A stretch of 64,000 nt of DNA from Prescottella equi (lineage in GTDB: Bacteria > Actinomycetota > Actinomycetes > Mycobacteriales > Mycobacteriaceae), in the NCBI RefSeq assembly GCF_020171745.1, contig NZ_JAIVAH010000004.1, positions 186,001 to 250,000 of the forward strand, given 5' to 3'. The notes below the pieces were generated by a model. That model was given only the letters and a program-made list of their open reading frames with translations. It ran no database searches and had not been told where the DNA came from. How positions within the stretch are numbered: the first letter of the stretch is position 1; each line of letters starts with the position of its first letter. Positions 47,359 to 56,329 of the stretch are shown here, piece after piece. Position numbers and translations under genes: made by a program.

Positions 47359-48723
47359 ATGGGACTGCCTCTCACCTCGACCGACCAGCACGCCGGTACC
47401 ACCGACGCCGACGACACCGGCCAGGCGGTCACCGCCGCGCCCCTCCGCCCCCGATCCCGGCTCTATCCGTGGATCGTCGCCGCTCTGGCGTTCGCGCTGC
47501 TGCTGTCGGACTACATGTCCCGCCAGGTCCTCAGCGCGGTCTTCCCGATGCTCAAGGCCGAGTGGGCGCTGTCCGATTCCCAGTTGGCATCGCTCACCAG
47601 CGTCGTCGCACTGATGGTCGGCCTGTTGACGTTCCCACTGTCCCTGCTCGCCGACAGGTGGGGTCGGGTCCGCAGTCTGGTCCTCATGGCCGTGATGTGG
47701 AGCCTCGCAACGCTGTGCTGTGCGATCGCGTCCAACTACGAACAGATGTTGGCGGCGCGGTTCTTCGTGGGCGTCGGCGAGGCCGCGTACGGCAGTGTCG
47801 GCATCGCCGTGGTGCTGAGCGTGTTCTCCCCCCGGCTGCACTCGTCGCTCAGCGGCGCCTTCATGGCCGGCGGATCCTTCGGTTCCGTGGTCGGAGTCTC
47901 GCTCGGTGGCGTGATCGCCGTGAACGTCGGATGGCGGTGGTCGTTCACCGCGATGGCGGTACTGGGACTGATCCTCGCCGCACTGTTCCGGGCCGTGGTC
48001 ACCGAGTCCCGGCTCGCGAGGTACGCCGTGCACGACGATCCCGTCGCCCCGTCCGACGCCTCCGCCCCGACCGCACCGGTCATCCGCGTCCCTGTGTCGA
48101 CCCTGTTCACGAATCGTGCCGTGTGGTGCGCCTACCTCGCCGGCGGCTTCCAGATGTTCACCGCGGCCGTCCTGTTGTCGTGGACACCCAGCTTCTTCAA
48201 CCGGTACTACGGCATGGCACCGGACAAGGCCGGCGGGGTCGCCGCGCTGTTCGTCCTGTTGGTCGGCACGGGAATGGTGGTGTGCGGCATGATCACCGAC
48301 CGCGTGAGCCGCACCGATCCGGCCCGCAAGTGGATGGCCGCCGTCGCGTACTGCACGATCGCCCTGCTGTCACTCGGCATCGGGCTCCAGCTCGGTACCG
48401 GCGCACCCCAGCTGATCCTCCTCGGGATCGGCGCCTTCTTCTCGGCCGGGTGCTCGGGTCCGACGGCCGCCATGGTCGCCGGCCTCACCCACGAATCGGT
48501 CCGTTCGTCGGCTCTGGGTACACTCACCATCGCCAACAATGTTCTCGGTTTGGCGTTGGGCCCCTTCGTCATCGGCATCCTCGCCGATCGACTGGGACTT
48601 CTCGAGTCGCTGCAGCTCGCGCCTCTCTTCTACGTCCTCGCCATCGTCGTGCTGCTCGTCGGCAAGCGCGTCTACCCTGCGGGACTGCGCAAGCTCGCAT
48701 CGCAGAGCACTGCCTCCGCCTGA
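47359..48723 (+). CDS. MFS transporter (12 helices)
   Basis: A 454-residue inner-membrane carrier of the major facilitator superfamily. ATG 47359 follows CAGGAG. About 12 helices are visible, beginning LYPWIVAALAFALLLSDYMS; the loop 2-3 motif is LLADRWGRVRSLVLMAVMW (the D-R-x-G-R-x-R signature) and helix 4 has ARFFVGVGEAAYGSVGIAVV. A central loop (RLARYAVHDDPVAPSDASAP) joins the halves. The pattern is close to the anion:cation symporter or metabolite:H+ symporter families, which take up organic acids. Within the operon it probably imports the pathway substrate. Confidence 0.92.
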   Translation: MGLPLTSTDQHAGTTDADDTGQAVTAAPLRPRSRLYPWIVAALAFALLLSDYMSRQVLSAVFPMLKAEWALSDSQLASLTSVVALMVGLLTFPLSLLADRWGRVRSLVLMAVMWSLATLCCAIASNYEQMLAARFFVGVGEAAYGSVGIAVVLSVFSPRLHSSLSGAFMAGGSFGSVVGVSLGGVIAVNVGWRWSFTAMAVLGLILAALFRAVVTESRLARYAVHDDPVAPSDASAPTAPVIRVPVSTLFTNRAVWCAYLAGGFQMFTAAVLLSWTPSFFNRYYGMAPDKAGGVAALFVLLVGTGMVVCGMITDRVSRTDPARKWMAAVAYCTIALLSLGIGLQLGTGAPQLILLGIGAFFSAGCSGPTAAMVAGLTHESVRSSALGTLTIANNVLGLALGPFVIGILADRLGLLESLQLAPLFYVLAIVVLLVGKRVYPAGLRKLASQSTASA

Positions 48724-48763
48724 CCCCACGATCGCCGAGACAGTCGGAGACGGAAAGGTATTC

Positions 48764-49528
48764 ATGAGCAAGATCTATGCATCGGCCGCTGCGGCGGTCG
48801 CGGACATCCCGTCCGGAGCGTCCCTCGCCGTCGGAGGGTTCGGGCTGTGCGGCATCCCCGACATCCTGATCGCCGCCCTCGCGGCCGGCCCGGAGACGGA
48901 CTTCGAGGTGTTCTCGAACAACTGCGGCACCGACGGGCACGGCCTCGGAATCCTGCTCGAGGACGGCAGGATTCGCCGGGTCACGGCGTCCTACGTCGGG
49001 GAGAACAAGGAGTTCGCGCGCCGGTACCTGTCGGGCGAACTCGAGGTGGAGTTGACCCCGCAGGGCACACTCGCAGAGAAGATGCGGGCGGGCGGGGCCG
49101 GGATCCCGGCGTTCTTCACGCCGTCGGGCGTCGGCACCCCCATCTCGGAGGGCGGACTGCCGTGGCGCTATGCCCCGGACGGTTCGGTGGCACTCGCGTC
49201 GCCGCCCAAGGAGGTGCGGGCGTTCGGCGGTCGCGACTACGTGTTGGAGGAGGCGATCACCGCCGACTTCTCGCTGGTGCACGCCATGGTCGGCGACACC
49301 GAGGGAAACCTGGTCTTCAACAAGGCCGCGATGAACTTCAACCCGCTCGCCGCGATGGCCGGCCGGGTGTGCATCGCCCAGGTCGAGGTGATCGTCGAGG
49401 CCGGGGAACTCGATCCCGAGCAGGTGCATCTGCCGGGCATCTTCGTCGACAGGATCGTCCACATCGGACAGCAGGACAAGAAGATCGAGAAGCGGACCGT
49501 CTCGGCCGCGAAGGAGGGCACCCGATGA
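48764..49528 (+). CDS. scoA: 3-oxoacid CoA-transferase, subunit A
   Basis: A 254-residue subunit of succinyl-CoA:3-ketoacid (acetoacetate) CoA-transferase. ATG 48764 follows GGAAAGG. It reads [60 protein letters not shown] and [37 protein letters not shown], all SCOT alpha-subunit motifs. Its stop overlaps the start of subunit B (ATGA). It would take CoA from succinyl-CoA to acetoacetate, giving acetoacetyl-CoA for thiolysis. This links to the beta-keto acid cleavage enzyme in the same regulon, which produces acetoacetate. Confidence 0.94.
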   Translation: MSKIYASAAAAVADIPSGASLAVGGFGLCGIPDILIAALAAGPETDFEVFSNNCGTDGHGLGILLEDGRIRRVTASYVGENKEFARRYLSGELEVELTPQGTLAEKMRAGGAGIPAFFTPSGVGTPISEGGLPWRYAPDGSVALASPPKEVRAFGGRDYVLEEAITADFSLVHAMVGDTEGNLVFNKAAMNFNPLAAMAGRVCIAQVEVIVEAGELDPEQVHLPGIFVDRIVHIGQQDKKIEKRTVSAAKEGTR

Positions 49529-50172
49529 CCGCGGTGGTGGAGACCGTCGGCTGGACGCGCGAGCAGATGGCCGCGCGGGCCGCACGCGAACTCGTGTCCG
49601 GCGAGTACGTCAACCTCGGAATCGGCTTGCCCACAATGATTCCGAACCATCTGCCCGACGGCGTCGCGGTGACGCTGCACAGCGAGAACGGCATCCTCGG
49701 CACCGGCCCCTACCCCACCGAGGCCGAGGTGGACCCGGACCTGATCAACGCCGGCAAGGAGACCGTGACCGTCGACGCCGGAGCGTCGTTCTTCGACTCC
49801 GCCACCAGTTTCGGGATGATCCGCGGCGGCCACATCGACACCGCGGTGCTCGGCGGCATGCAGGTCTCCGCGACCGGCGACCTCGCCAACTGGATGGTGC
49901 CGGGGAGGATGGTCAAGGGCATGGGCGGGGCGATGGACCTGGTGCACGGTGCCCGCCGGGTCATCGTGCTCATGGAACACACCGACAAGACCGGGGCCTC
50001 GAAGGTCGTCGGACGCTGCACGCTGCCGCTCACCGGACGCGCCGTGGTCGACCGCATCATCACCGACCTTGCGGTGATCGACGTGACCGATGCCGGCCTC
50101 GTCCTCCGCGAGTGCGCTCCGGGGGTGACCGAGGACGCGGTCCGCGCGGCCACCGACACCGTCCTGATCTGA
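49525..50172 (+). CDS. scoB: 3-oxoacid CoA-transferase, subunit B
   Basis: A 215-residue subunit, starting at ATG 49525 inside the ATGA overlap with subunit A. It reads [20 protein letters not shown] and [20 protein letters not shown], the catalytic Glu lying in [47 protein letters not shown] and [15 protein letters not shown] are the standard subunit B motifs. The two subunits form a heterotetramer. It is the last gene of the rightward operon; a terminator hairpin follows at once. Confidence 0.95.
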   Translation: MTAVVETVGWTREQMAARAARELVSGEYVNLGIGLPTMIPNHLPDGVAVTLHSENGILGTGPYPTEAEVDPDLINAGKETVTVDAGASFFDSATSFGMIRGGHIDTAVLGGMQVSATGDLANWMVPGRMVKGMGGAMDLVHGARRVIVLMEHTDKTGASKVVGRCTLPLTGRAVVDRIITDLAVIDVTDAGLVLRECAPGVTEDAVRAATDTVLI

Positions 50173-50179
50173 CGGCATC

Positions 50180-50211
50180 CGGGTGGGCTGCGCACGGGGG
50201 CAGCCCACCCG
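50180..50211. terminator. Hairpin between convergent scoB and VWA genes
   Basis: A perfect 12-bp stem, CGGGTGGGCTGC (50180-50191) and GCAGCCCACCCG (50200-50211), with an eight-base loop lies between the scoB stop and the stop of the VWA gene, and should end transcription from both sides. Confidence 0.8.
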
Positions 50212-50215
50212 AATG

Positions 50216-51850
50216 TCAGCTGGTGGCCCGGCTGCGCATCGCGTCGACGAACACACCGGGGATCTCGGCGGGCGTGCGCGCAACGTGGCTGGTTCCGCCG
50301 GTGGCGGCCGAGATCTTCTGCAGGACAGCCGCGTCGGCGTCCTCGGTGATGCCGATCGTGACGATGATGACCGGACGTGCCGGGTCCTGCTCCCGCTTCA
50401 GGGTCGCGAGCAGTTCGTCGAGCGAGATCGTCGACGGGTCCTCGTTGGCGCCGTCGGTGAGCAGGATGACGCTGTTGATCGCGGCCGGGTCGTAGCCCTC
50501 CTTGACCTTTCGGAACGCGGCGAGCGTCGTGTCGTACAGCCCGGTGCCGCCCTTGACGAGCGTGGGCAGCGTGCGGACCGCGTCGGTCAGGCGCTGCCGG
50601 TGGCTGACGCCGTCGACCGTCTCGTCCAGACGGCGGATCGGGGCCAGTTCCTTGTAGTCCTGTCCTCCCCCGCCCAGCCCGATCGAGAACGCCCACAGCC
50701 CCAGCTGTGCGTTGTCCGGGAACAGCCGGGCGCCGGTCTCGCTGGCCTGGACCGTCAGCGCGATCCGGGTCTCGGGACCGGCCTGCTCGGCCATCGAACC
50801 CGAGACGTCCTCCACCACGAGCGCGCGGGACGGCAACGCCAGCACCGCGTACCGGCGCAACACCTTCGCCGTCTCCGTCGGGTCCGCGACCGTCAGCACC
50901 GCGACGTCTCCGACACCGCGACCGGCGTCGAGCGGCGCCCGGTCCGGTTCACGGAACCCGCGCTGCGTCAGGGCGGCCCGGCCCGAATCGGATCCCATCG
51001 CCTCGGCCAGCGCGACGCCGGCCTTGCGGGCGTCGTCGTGCTCGGACCCGGCTGCGGTCGCCACGACCGGGTAGTCGAGGAACACCGCTCCCGAGTTCGG
51101 CGTCGTCATCTCGAGCCGAACGGTCGAGTCACCCGCGTTCTGCCCCACCACCTGCTGCTCGGTAGCGATGGCGATGCCGCCGTCCGATGCGACGGCCGCG
51201 AGCCGCGCCGCGGGATCGGTCTGGTGCATGTTGGCGGCCTGAGCCTGGGCGAGCGGGACGAGCGCCCCGGGCACCGCGTCGGCGGCGATGGTGCCCGCGT
51301 CGGCCTCCGACAGGGCGCCGACGATGGGGGCGCCCGAGATGCTGCTGGTGAGCGGGTCACCGATCTTCAGGCCCTGCAACTGCAGTGCGCTCAGCCATGT
51401 CGCGAAGAACGGCATGTCACCCTCGCGGGACGCGATGACGACCGGTGTCGCGGCGATCGACGGGGCCGCGACGTCGAAGAGGGTGCCCGTGCCGCTGCTG
51501 GCCTTCGCGACCCACTGGGTCGAATCCGGAATCCACAGGTCCGGGCCGGCCTGCTGCCCGGGCTCGCCGAGCGCGTCCATCCCGGAGGCGGCCTCGATCC
51601 GGAAGCTGCGGCAGCCGAGATCCTCGGCCGACGCCGACGAGGTGACTTCGGTGAGGACCGGCGAGATCGACGGGTCCGCGGCCACCACGTACTCGGTCAC
51701 CGAATCGCACCCGCCGCCCATCCGGTCGACGACGAAATACGCGCCGACGCCCACGACGACCACCGCCGCGAGGCCGATCGCCCCGTACTTCACGAGCGGC
51801 GACGTCGCCGCCGCGGATTTCGCGCGCGGCGCGCTGTGACGACCGGCCAT
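50216..51850 (-). CDS. Membrane-anchored solute-binding-like/VWA protein
   Basis: A 544-residue protein with an N-terminal membrane helix (LVKYGAIGLAAVVVVGVGAY) and a large extracytoplasmic part. Residues about 50-300 resemble a periplasmic binding-protein fold (EYVVAADPSISPVLTEVTSS, GEPGQQAGPDLWIPDSTQWV). Residues about 335-540 form a von Willebrand A domain with a good metal site: ALVVEDVSGSMAEQAGPETR (D-x-S-x-S), GGTGLYDTTLAAFRKVKEGY and NSVILLTDGANEDPSTISL. Such combined proteins are frequent in mycolata and are probably surface-exposed adhesion or assembly proteins; ligand unknown. The ATG is at 51850. Confidence 0.88.
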   Translation of the reverse strand: MAGRHSAPRAKSAAATSPLVKYGAIGLAAVVVVGVGAYFVVDRMGGGCDSVTEYVVAADPSISPVLTEVTSSASAEDLGCRSFRIEAASGMDALGEPGQQAGPDLWIPDSTQWVAKASSGTGTLFDVAAPSIAATPVVIASREGDMPFFATWLSALQLQGLKIGDPLTSSISGAPIVGALSEADAGTIAADAVPGALVPLAQAQAANMHQTDPAARLAAVASDGGIAIATEQQVVGQNAGDSTVRLEMTTPNSGAVFLDYPVVATAAGSEHDDARKAGVALAEAMGSDSGRAALTQRGFREPDRAPLDAGRGVGDVAVLTVADPTETAKVLRRYAVLALPSRALVVEDVSGSMAEQAGPETRIALTVQASETGARLFPDNAQLGLWAFSIGLGGGGQDYKELAPIRRLDETVDGVSHRQRLTDAVRTLPTLVKGGTGLYDTTLAAFRKVKEGYDPAAINSVILLTDGANEDPSTISLDELLATLKREQDPARPVIIVTIGITEDADAAVLQKISAATGGTSHVARTPAEIPGVFVDAMRSRATS

Positions 51851-51919
51851 GTCTTCGAGACCTCCGTAGGGATCGCGTTCCGGCCGGGCCGCCGGTCGCG
51901 TTGTGCGGGTTCCGCCGGA

Positions 51920-52351
51920 TCAGGCGTAGAGGGTGACGAACTTCTGCAGCGAGCCTTCGATGTCGCCGCGCAGCGCCTTCGCCACGCCCGACCCGATGGG
52001 GCCGAACAGCGGCGCGCCGCCGAGATCGATGTCGAGCGCGACGACCGCGCCGACCGCGGACGGCTCGACGCTGAGCACCAGGCCGAGCTTCACGCCGCCC
52101 TTGCCGTCCCCCTTCAGGACCAGGCTTCGCGGCGGGTTGTACTGCTTCAATGTCCACTTCACACGGTTACGCAGGCCCTTGACGGAGACGACCGAGCTGA
52201 CGACGGTCCCGGCGCGCAGTTCCTCGGGGAGATCGCTGCGCCAGCCCTCGTGAATGCTGAGCCACTGTTCGAACTCGCTCAGATCCGACGCCCGATTCCA
52301 CGCGTCCTCCGGACTCAGCGGCACGTCGACGGACACCTTCAGCTTGGCCAT
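51920..52351 (-). CDS. SRPBCC-family (polyketide cyclase-like) protein
   Basis: A 143-residue START/SRPBCC-fold protein with a hydrophobic ligand pocket. It begins at ATG 52351, AKLKVSVDVPLSPEDAWNRA, then SDLSEFEQWLSIHEGWRSDL, TVVSSVVSVKGLRNRVKWTL, GGVKLGLVLSVEPSAVGAVV and the long C-terminal helix GVAKALRGDIEGSLQKFVTL. Such small proteins act as lipid-binding or stress proteins in actinobacteria. It stands between the VWA protein gene and the acetate-permease-like genes, all on the same strand. Function not determined. Confidence 0.87.
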   Translation of the reverse strand: MAKLKVSVDVPLSPEDAWNRASDLSEFEQWLSIHEGWRSDLPEELRAGTVVSSVVSVKGLRNRVKWTLKQYNPPRSLVLKGDGKGGVKLGLVLSVEPSAVGAVVALDIDLGGAPLFGPIGSGVAKALRGDIEGSLQKFVTLYA

Positions 52352-52446
52352 TGTCGGATCGTAACCAAAAGGTGACGTAGGCGACAGTGCGCCCCGCGAC
52401 GCGACTGCGTCACGGGGCACACCAGAGGCTGGTGGGGCCGACGAGG

Positions 52447-54087
52447 CTAGTGGGACACGGCCTTCTCGACGCCGACACCGGTGAGCGAGCGGACCTCCAT
52501 CTCGGCCTGCTTGAACGGATCCTCGAGCTTGTTCCGGCCCACCCAGGTGCCGACGATGCCGAGCACGAACGCCAGCGGGATCGACACGATGCCGGGGTTG
52601 GCCAGCGGGAACCAGGCGAAGTCGACGTTCGGGAACATCGACGTCTTGGCGCCCGAGACGGCCGGCGAGAAGACGATCAGCACGAGGCAGGAGATCAGGC
52701 CGCCGTAGATGCTGAACAGCGCGCCGGTGGTGTTGAACTTCTTCCAGAACAGCGAGTACAGCAGCGTCGGCAGGTTCGCCGACGCGGCGACCGCGAAGGC
52801 GAGTGCGACCAGGAACGCGATGTTCTGCCCCATCGCGAGGATGCCGAGGACGATCGCGACGATGCCGATGACGACCACGGTGATCCGCGAGACCCGGACC
52901 TGCTCCTCCTCCGACGCCTTGCCGCGCTTGATGACGCTGGCGTAGATGTCGTGGGCGAACGACGCCGACGCGGTGATCGCCAGGCCGGCGACGACCGCGA
53001 GGATCGTCGCGAACGCGACCGCCGAGATGATGCCGAGGAAGATCGTGCCGCCGAGTTCGAACGCGAGCAGCGGGGCCGCCGAGTTCTCCTTGCCGGGAGC
53101 GGCCAGGATCTTGTCCGGGCCGACCATCTTCGCCGCGCCGTAGCCGAGGACGAGCGTGAACAGGTAGAAGGCGCCGATCAGTCCGATCGCCCACGTCACC
53201 GAGCGGCGGGCCTCCTTCGCGGTGGGCACCGTGTAGAAGCGCATCAGTACGTGCGGCAGACCGGCGGTGCCGAGCACCAGCGCGATGCCGAGCGAGACGA
53301 AGTCCAGCCGCGACATGTCGCTGATGCCGTACTTGGCGCCCGGCGCCAGCACGTCGCGTCCGGCGACGGCCTCGTTGGCGGAACCGTTCACCATGGTCTG
53401 CGCGTCCGCCAGCAACTGCGAGAAGTTGCCCTTCACCGCGAACAGTACGAGGACGAACATGATTCCGGCGCCGGCGATGAGCAGGACGGCCTTGACCATC
53501 TGGACGTAGGTGGTGCCCTTCATGCCACCGATCAGCACGTACACGATCATCAGCACGCCGACGACCGCGACGACGATCGCCTGGCCCGCAAAGTCCTTGA
53601 TGTTCAACAGGAGAGCGACCAGGCCGCCCGCACCGGCCATCTGTGCGAGCAGGTAGAACAGCGACACGACGAGCGTCGACAGCGCCGCCGCCATGCGGAC
53701 CGGACGCTGCTTCAGCCGGAAGCTCAGGACGTCGGCCATCGTGAATCGTCCTGTGTTGCGAAGCAGTTCGGCCACCAGCAGCAGCGCGACGAGCCACGCG
53801 ACGAGGAAGCCGATCGAGTACAGGAAGCCGTCGTAGCCGTAGACCGCGATCGCGCCGGCGATACCGAGGAACGACGCCGCCGACAGGTAGTCGCCGGCGA
53901 TGGCGAAACCGTTCTGCGGGCCGGAGAACTGGCCGCCGCCGGTGTAGAAGTCCGATGCCTTCTTGGTCGACTTGCTGGCGCGGATCACCAGGGTCATGGT
54001 GCCGACGACGAACGCGACGAAGATCGCGATGTTGAACAGCGGATTGCCGACGTCGGTCGCAGACTCCTGCGCGAGCGTGGTGATCAC
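52447..54087 (-). CDS. Acetate/monocarboxylate permease-like SSS symporter (ActP/MctC type)
   Basis: A 546-residue sodium:solute symporter with about 13 helices. It begins with helix NPLFNIAIFVAFVVGTMTLV, has GGGQFSGPQNGFAIAGDYLS and AASFLGIAGAIAVYGYDGFL, the typical substrate-side motifs of ActP, and GLPHVLMRFYTVPTAKEARR in the middle. SFAHDIYASVIKRG and VALAFAVAASANLPTLLYSL follow. Known relatives take up acetate, propionate or pyruvate. Its ATG at 54087 overlaps the stop of the DUF485 gene by four bases, the usual arrangement of this pair (yjcH-actP). Confidence 0.93.
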   Translation of the reverse strand: MITTLAQESATDVGNPLFNIAIFVAFVVGTMTLVIRASKSTKKASDFYTGGGQFSGPQNGFAIAGDYLSAASFLGIAGAIAVYGYDGFLYSIGFLVAWLVALLLVAELLRNTGRFTMADVLSFRLKQRPVRMAAALSTLVVSLFYLLAQMAGAGGLVALLLNIKDFAGQAIVVAVVGVLMIVYVLIGGMKGTTYVQMVKAVLLIAGAGIMFVLVLFAVKGNFSQLLADAQTMVNGSANEAVAGRDVLAPGAKYGISDMSRLDFVSLGIALVLGTAGLPHVLMRFYTVPTAKEARRSVTWAIGLIGAFYLFTLVLGYGAAKMVGPDKILAAPGKENSAAPLLAFELGGTIFLGIISAVAFATILAVVAGLAITASASFAHDIYASVIKRGKASEEEQVRVSRITVVVIGIVAIVLGILAMGQNIAFLVALAFAVAASANLPTLLYSLFWKKFNTTGALFSIYGGLISCLVLIVFSPAVSGAKTSMFPNVDFAWFPLANPGIVSIPLAFVLGIVGTWVGRNKLEDPFKQAEMEVRSLTGVGVEKAVSH

Positions 54088-54446
54088 TGTGCCGGTCCTT
54101 CCAGTTCCTCGCGGATCGCCGACGACCGCGGATCCAGCTCACGGTTCGCGAACTTCACGTACAGCGCCGTGATCACGAACGTCGTGACGAACTGACCCAG
54201 CCCGAGCACGATTCCGAGGTTGACGTTGCCGAACACCTTGGTGGCCATGAAGTCCGACGCATACGTCGCGAGCAGGACGTAGACGCCGTACCACGTCAGG
54301 AAGAACGCGGTCATCGGAAAGACGAAGCGCCGCAGACGGTGCCGGAGTTCCTGGAACTCCGGACTGGCCTGCATGTCGACGAAGGCCTGCGCGTCGGGAG
54401 CCGGCCGCTGCGGCGGCGCTCCCGAACCGAGGTCGGTGGTGGTCAT
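54084..54446 (-). CDS. DUF485 membrane partner of the SSS symporter
   Basis: A 120-residue inner-membrane protein. ATG 54446 follows GGAGGAG. Two helices are visible: FVFPMTAFFLTWYGVYVLLA and VNLGIVLGLGQFVTTFVITA, with SPEFQELRHRLRRFVFPMTA before the first, a DUF485 signature, and ALYVKFANRELDPRSSAIRE after the second. It overlaps the permease start by four bases and is thought to be an accessory subunit. Family and gene pair are standard. Confidence 0.93.
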   Translation of the reverse strand: MTTTDLGSGAPPQRPAPDAQAFVDMQASPEFQELRHRLRRFVFPMTAFFLTWYGVYVLLATYASDFMATKVFGNVNLGIVLGLGQFVTTFVITALYVKFANRELDPRSSAIREELEGPAQ

Positions 54447-54801
54447 GAGCGGGGCTCCTCCGATGGCGGGCGACCTGCGTCGCGGGGTATGCCAAGCGAC
54501 GCTAGTGAGAGCCAGGTCACAGGAGAAGCATGTGGCGCCAGTCACACGCCGAGCTGTCGGCGCGTGCGCCGAACGGTCGGTCGGCCGCGACGAGCGGTTC
54601 GTGCGTGGGAATTGCAGCTAGGGCCACTGCCAGCACCAGTAGTCGACAGCACTGCCGCCTGGCGGGCATTGCTGATGTCGGACGCTGGAGGGCGCGGGTA
54701 TTTCTGGACGGATGTCCGTTATGTTCTTTCCCGGTGCCCGCGTCGTCTGTGGGCTACTGCGCGCCCCGGGGCGCGGAACGCTCCGGAAGGGAACATCCTC
54801 T
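54447..54801. other. Intergenic region between DUF485 and YVTN genes
   Basis: A 355-base divergent region without a supported gene. Short frames are GC-rich but lack codon bias. GTGAGAGCCAGGTCACA near 54506-54522 is a loose inverted repeat resembling a CRP-type site, but the spacer is too long for GlxR. A moderate promoter for the beta-propeller gene was not identified. Confidence 0.35.
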
Positions 54802-56088
54802 ATGGCCATCCTCGATCGGCCACGCCCGCGGCGGCTGGCTCGCGGCGCGGCGGCACTCAGCGCCGGCGCGCTGACGATCGCCGCGGTCCTGACCACCACC
54901 GTTGCCGGTCCGGCCGGCGCGGACACCGTCACCGCGACCGTCCCGGTCGGCGCGTCTCCGTCCGGGGTGGCGGTCAGCGGCGACCGCGCCTACGTCACCA
55001 ACCGGGGCAGCGGCACGGTGTCGGTGATCGACACCGCCACCAACACGGTCATCGGCGACCCCATCCGGGTCGGCGCGGGGCCGTCCGGGGTGGCGGTCAG
55101 CGGCGACCGCGCCTACGTCACCAATCTGGGCAGCGGGGGCTCGGTGTCGGTGATCGACACCGCCACCAACACGGTCATCGGCGACCCCATCCGGGTCGGC
55201 GCGGGGCCGTCCGGGGTGGCCGTCATCGGCGACCGCGCCTACGTCACCAATCTGGGCAGCGGCACGGTGTCGGTGATCGACACCGCCGCCACCACGGTCA
55301 TCGACACCGTCGCGGTCGGCGCGCAGCCGTGGGGGGTGGCGGTCAGCGACGGTCGCGCCTACGTCACCAACTGGGGCAGTGGCACGGTCTCGGTGATCGA
55401 CACCGCCACCAACACGGTCGCCGACACCGTCACGGTCGGCGCGGGGCCGTTCGGGGTGGCGGTCAGCGGTGGTCGCGCCTACGTCACCAACCAGAACAGT
55501 GGCACGGTGTCGGTGATCGACACCGCCACCACCACGGTCGCCGACACCGTCACGGTCGGCGCGTTGCCGGTCGGGGTGGCGGTCAGCGGTGGTCGCGCCT
55601 ACGTCACCGACTGGGGCAGTGGCACGGTGTCGGTGATCGACACCGCCACCACCACGGTCATCGACACCGTCACGGTCGGCGCGTGGCCGTACGGGGTGGC
55701 GGTCAGCGACGACCGTGCCTATGTCACCAACCAGAACAGCGGCACGGTGTCGGTGATCGCGATCGAGCAGGCGCCCGCCCTCGCCGGAACCCCCATCCCG
55801 GGAACGGTAGGCCAGCCCTACAACTACGCGTTCACCGTCACCGGGCGGCCCGCCCCCATCGTGACCGCCGCCCCCGGCGCCCTGCCCGACGGCCTCACCC
55901 TCTCGCAAGACGGGGTGCTGACCGGAACCCCCACCACCGCCGGACGATTCGAATTCACCCTCACCGCATCGAACGGCATCGGCGAACCCGCCGACCTGCC
56001 CGTGGTCCTCGAAATCACCGACACCCCGACCCCGGCCGGATCCCTCGGCTCGTTCGGATCCTTCGGATCGGCGACCTGGACCTCCTGA
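54802..56088 (+). CDS. Secreted seven-bladed YVTN beta-propeller with Ig-like domain
   Basis: A 428-residue exported protein. ATG 54802 follows GGAAGGG. The N-terminus ([20 protein letters not shown]) continues to a signal peptide cleaved near PAGADTVTA. Seven repeats of about 40 residues follow, each with RAYVTN-x2[11 protein letters not shown] then a V-x-VGA-x-P-x-GVAVS link, forming one beta-propeller. The C-terminal 110 residues ([60 protein letters not shown]) are a putative Ig-like (He-PIG) domain, and it ends in a Gly/Ser tail [15 protein letters not shown]. It is probably a surface protein. The repeats are nearly identical in DNA, so unequal crossing-over could change their number. 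Confidence 0.9.
   Translation: MAILDRPRPRRLARGAAALSAGALTIAAVLTTTVAGPAGADTVTATVPVGASPSGVAVSGDRAYVTNRGSGTVSVIDTATNTVIGDPIRVGAGPSGVAVSGDRAYVTNLGSGGSVSVIDTATNTVIGDPIRVGAGPSGVAVIGDRAYVTNLGSGTVSVIDTAATTVIDTVAVGAQPWGVAVSDGRAYVTNWGSGTVSVIDTATNTVADTVTVGAGPFGVAVSGGRAYVTNQNSGTVSVIDTATTTVADTVTVGALPVGVAVSGGRAYVTDWGSGTVSVIDTATTTVIDTVTVGAWPYGVAVSDDRAYVTNQNSGTVSVIAIEQAPALAGTPIPGTVGQPYNYAFTVTGRPAPIVTAAPGALPDGLTLSQDGVLTGTPTTAGRFEFTLTASNGIGEPADLPVVLEITDTPTPAGSLGSFGSFGSATWTS
54941..55769 (+). repeat. Tandem coding repeats of 117-126 bases
   Basis: Seven consecutive units encode the blades of the YVTN propeller. They share long near-identical blocks such as CGCGCCTACGTCACCAA and GGTGTCGGTGATCGACACCG. Unit lengths vary by a few codons (a GS or a GDPI insertion in the first copies). 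The degree of conservation suggests recent homogenisation. Confidence 0.85.
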
Positions 56089-56110
56089 CACCGGCACCAC
56101 CACACACCTA

Positions 56111-56147
56111 GTGGCCGCCCACCCCCATCGACGGGGTGGGCGGCCAC
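56111..56147. terminator. Strong hairpin after the beta-propeller gene
   Basis: A perfect 15-bp stem, GTGGCCGCCCACCCC (56111-56125) and GGGGTGGGCGGCCAC (56133-56147), with a seven-base loop follows the propeller gene by 22 bases. The next 180 bases to the hydrolase gene show nothing clear. Confidence 0.85.
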
Positions 56148-56329
56148 CGGCGTTCGACCGTCGAATGCGCACCACTTCACAATCCACCGAGCAGCCCACT
56201 TCTCGAATCGACAGGCGCCGAACAAACGAACGGCCCGAAATCGCAACTCACTGACACGGTGTCCAGTTAGTCTGACGACTGTCATCGAGATGGACGACAT
56301 AGCCGGTCGACGGTCAGCGAGGAGTGGAA

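Noticed and set aside
54506-54522. GlxR/CRP-like site (GTGAG ... GTCACA)
   Set aside because: The half sites are two bases too far apart for the TGTGA-N6-TCACA consensus.
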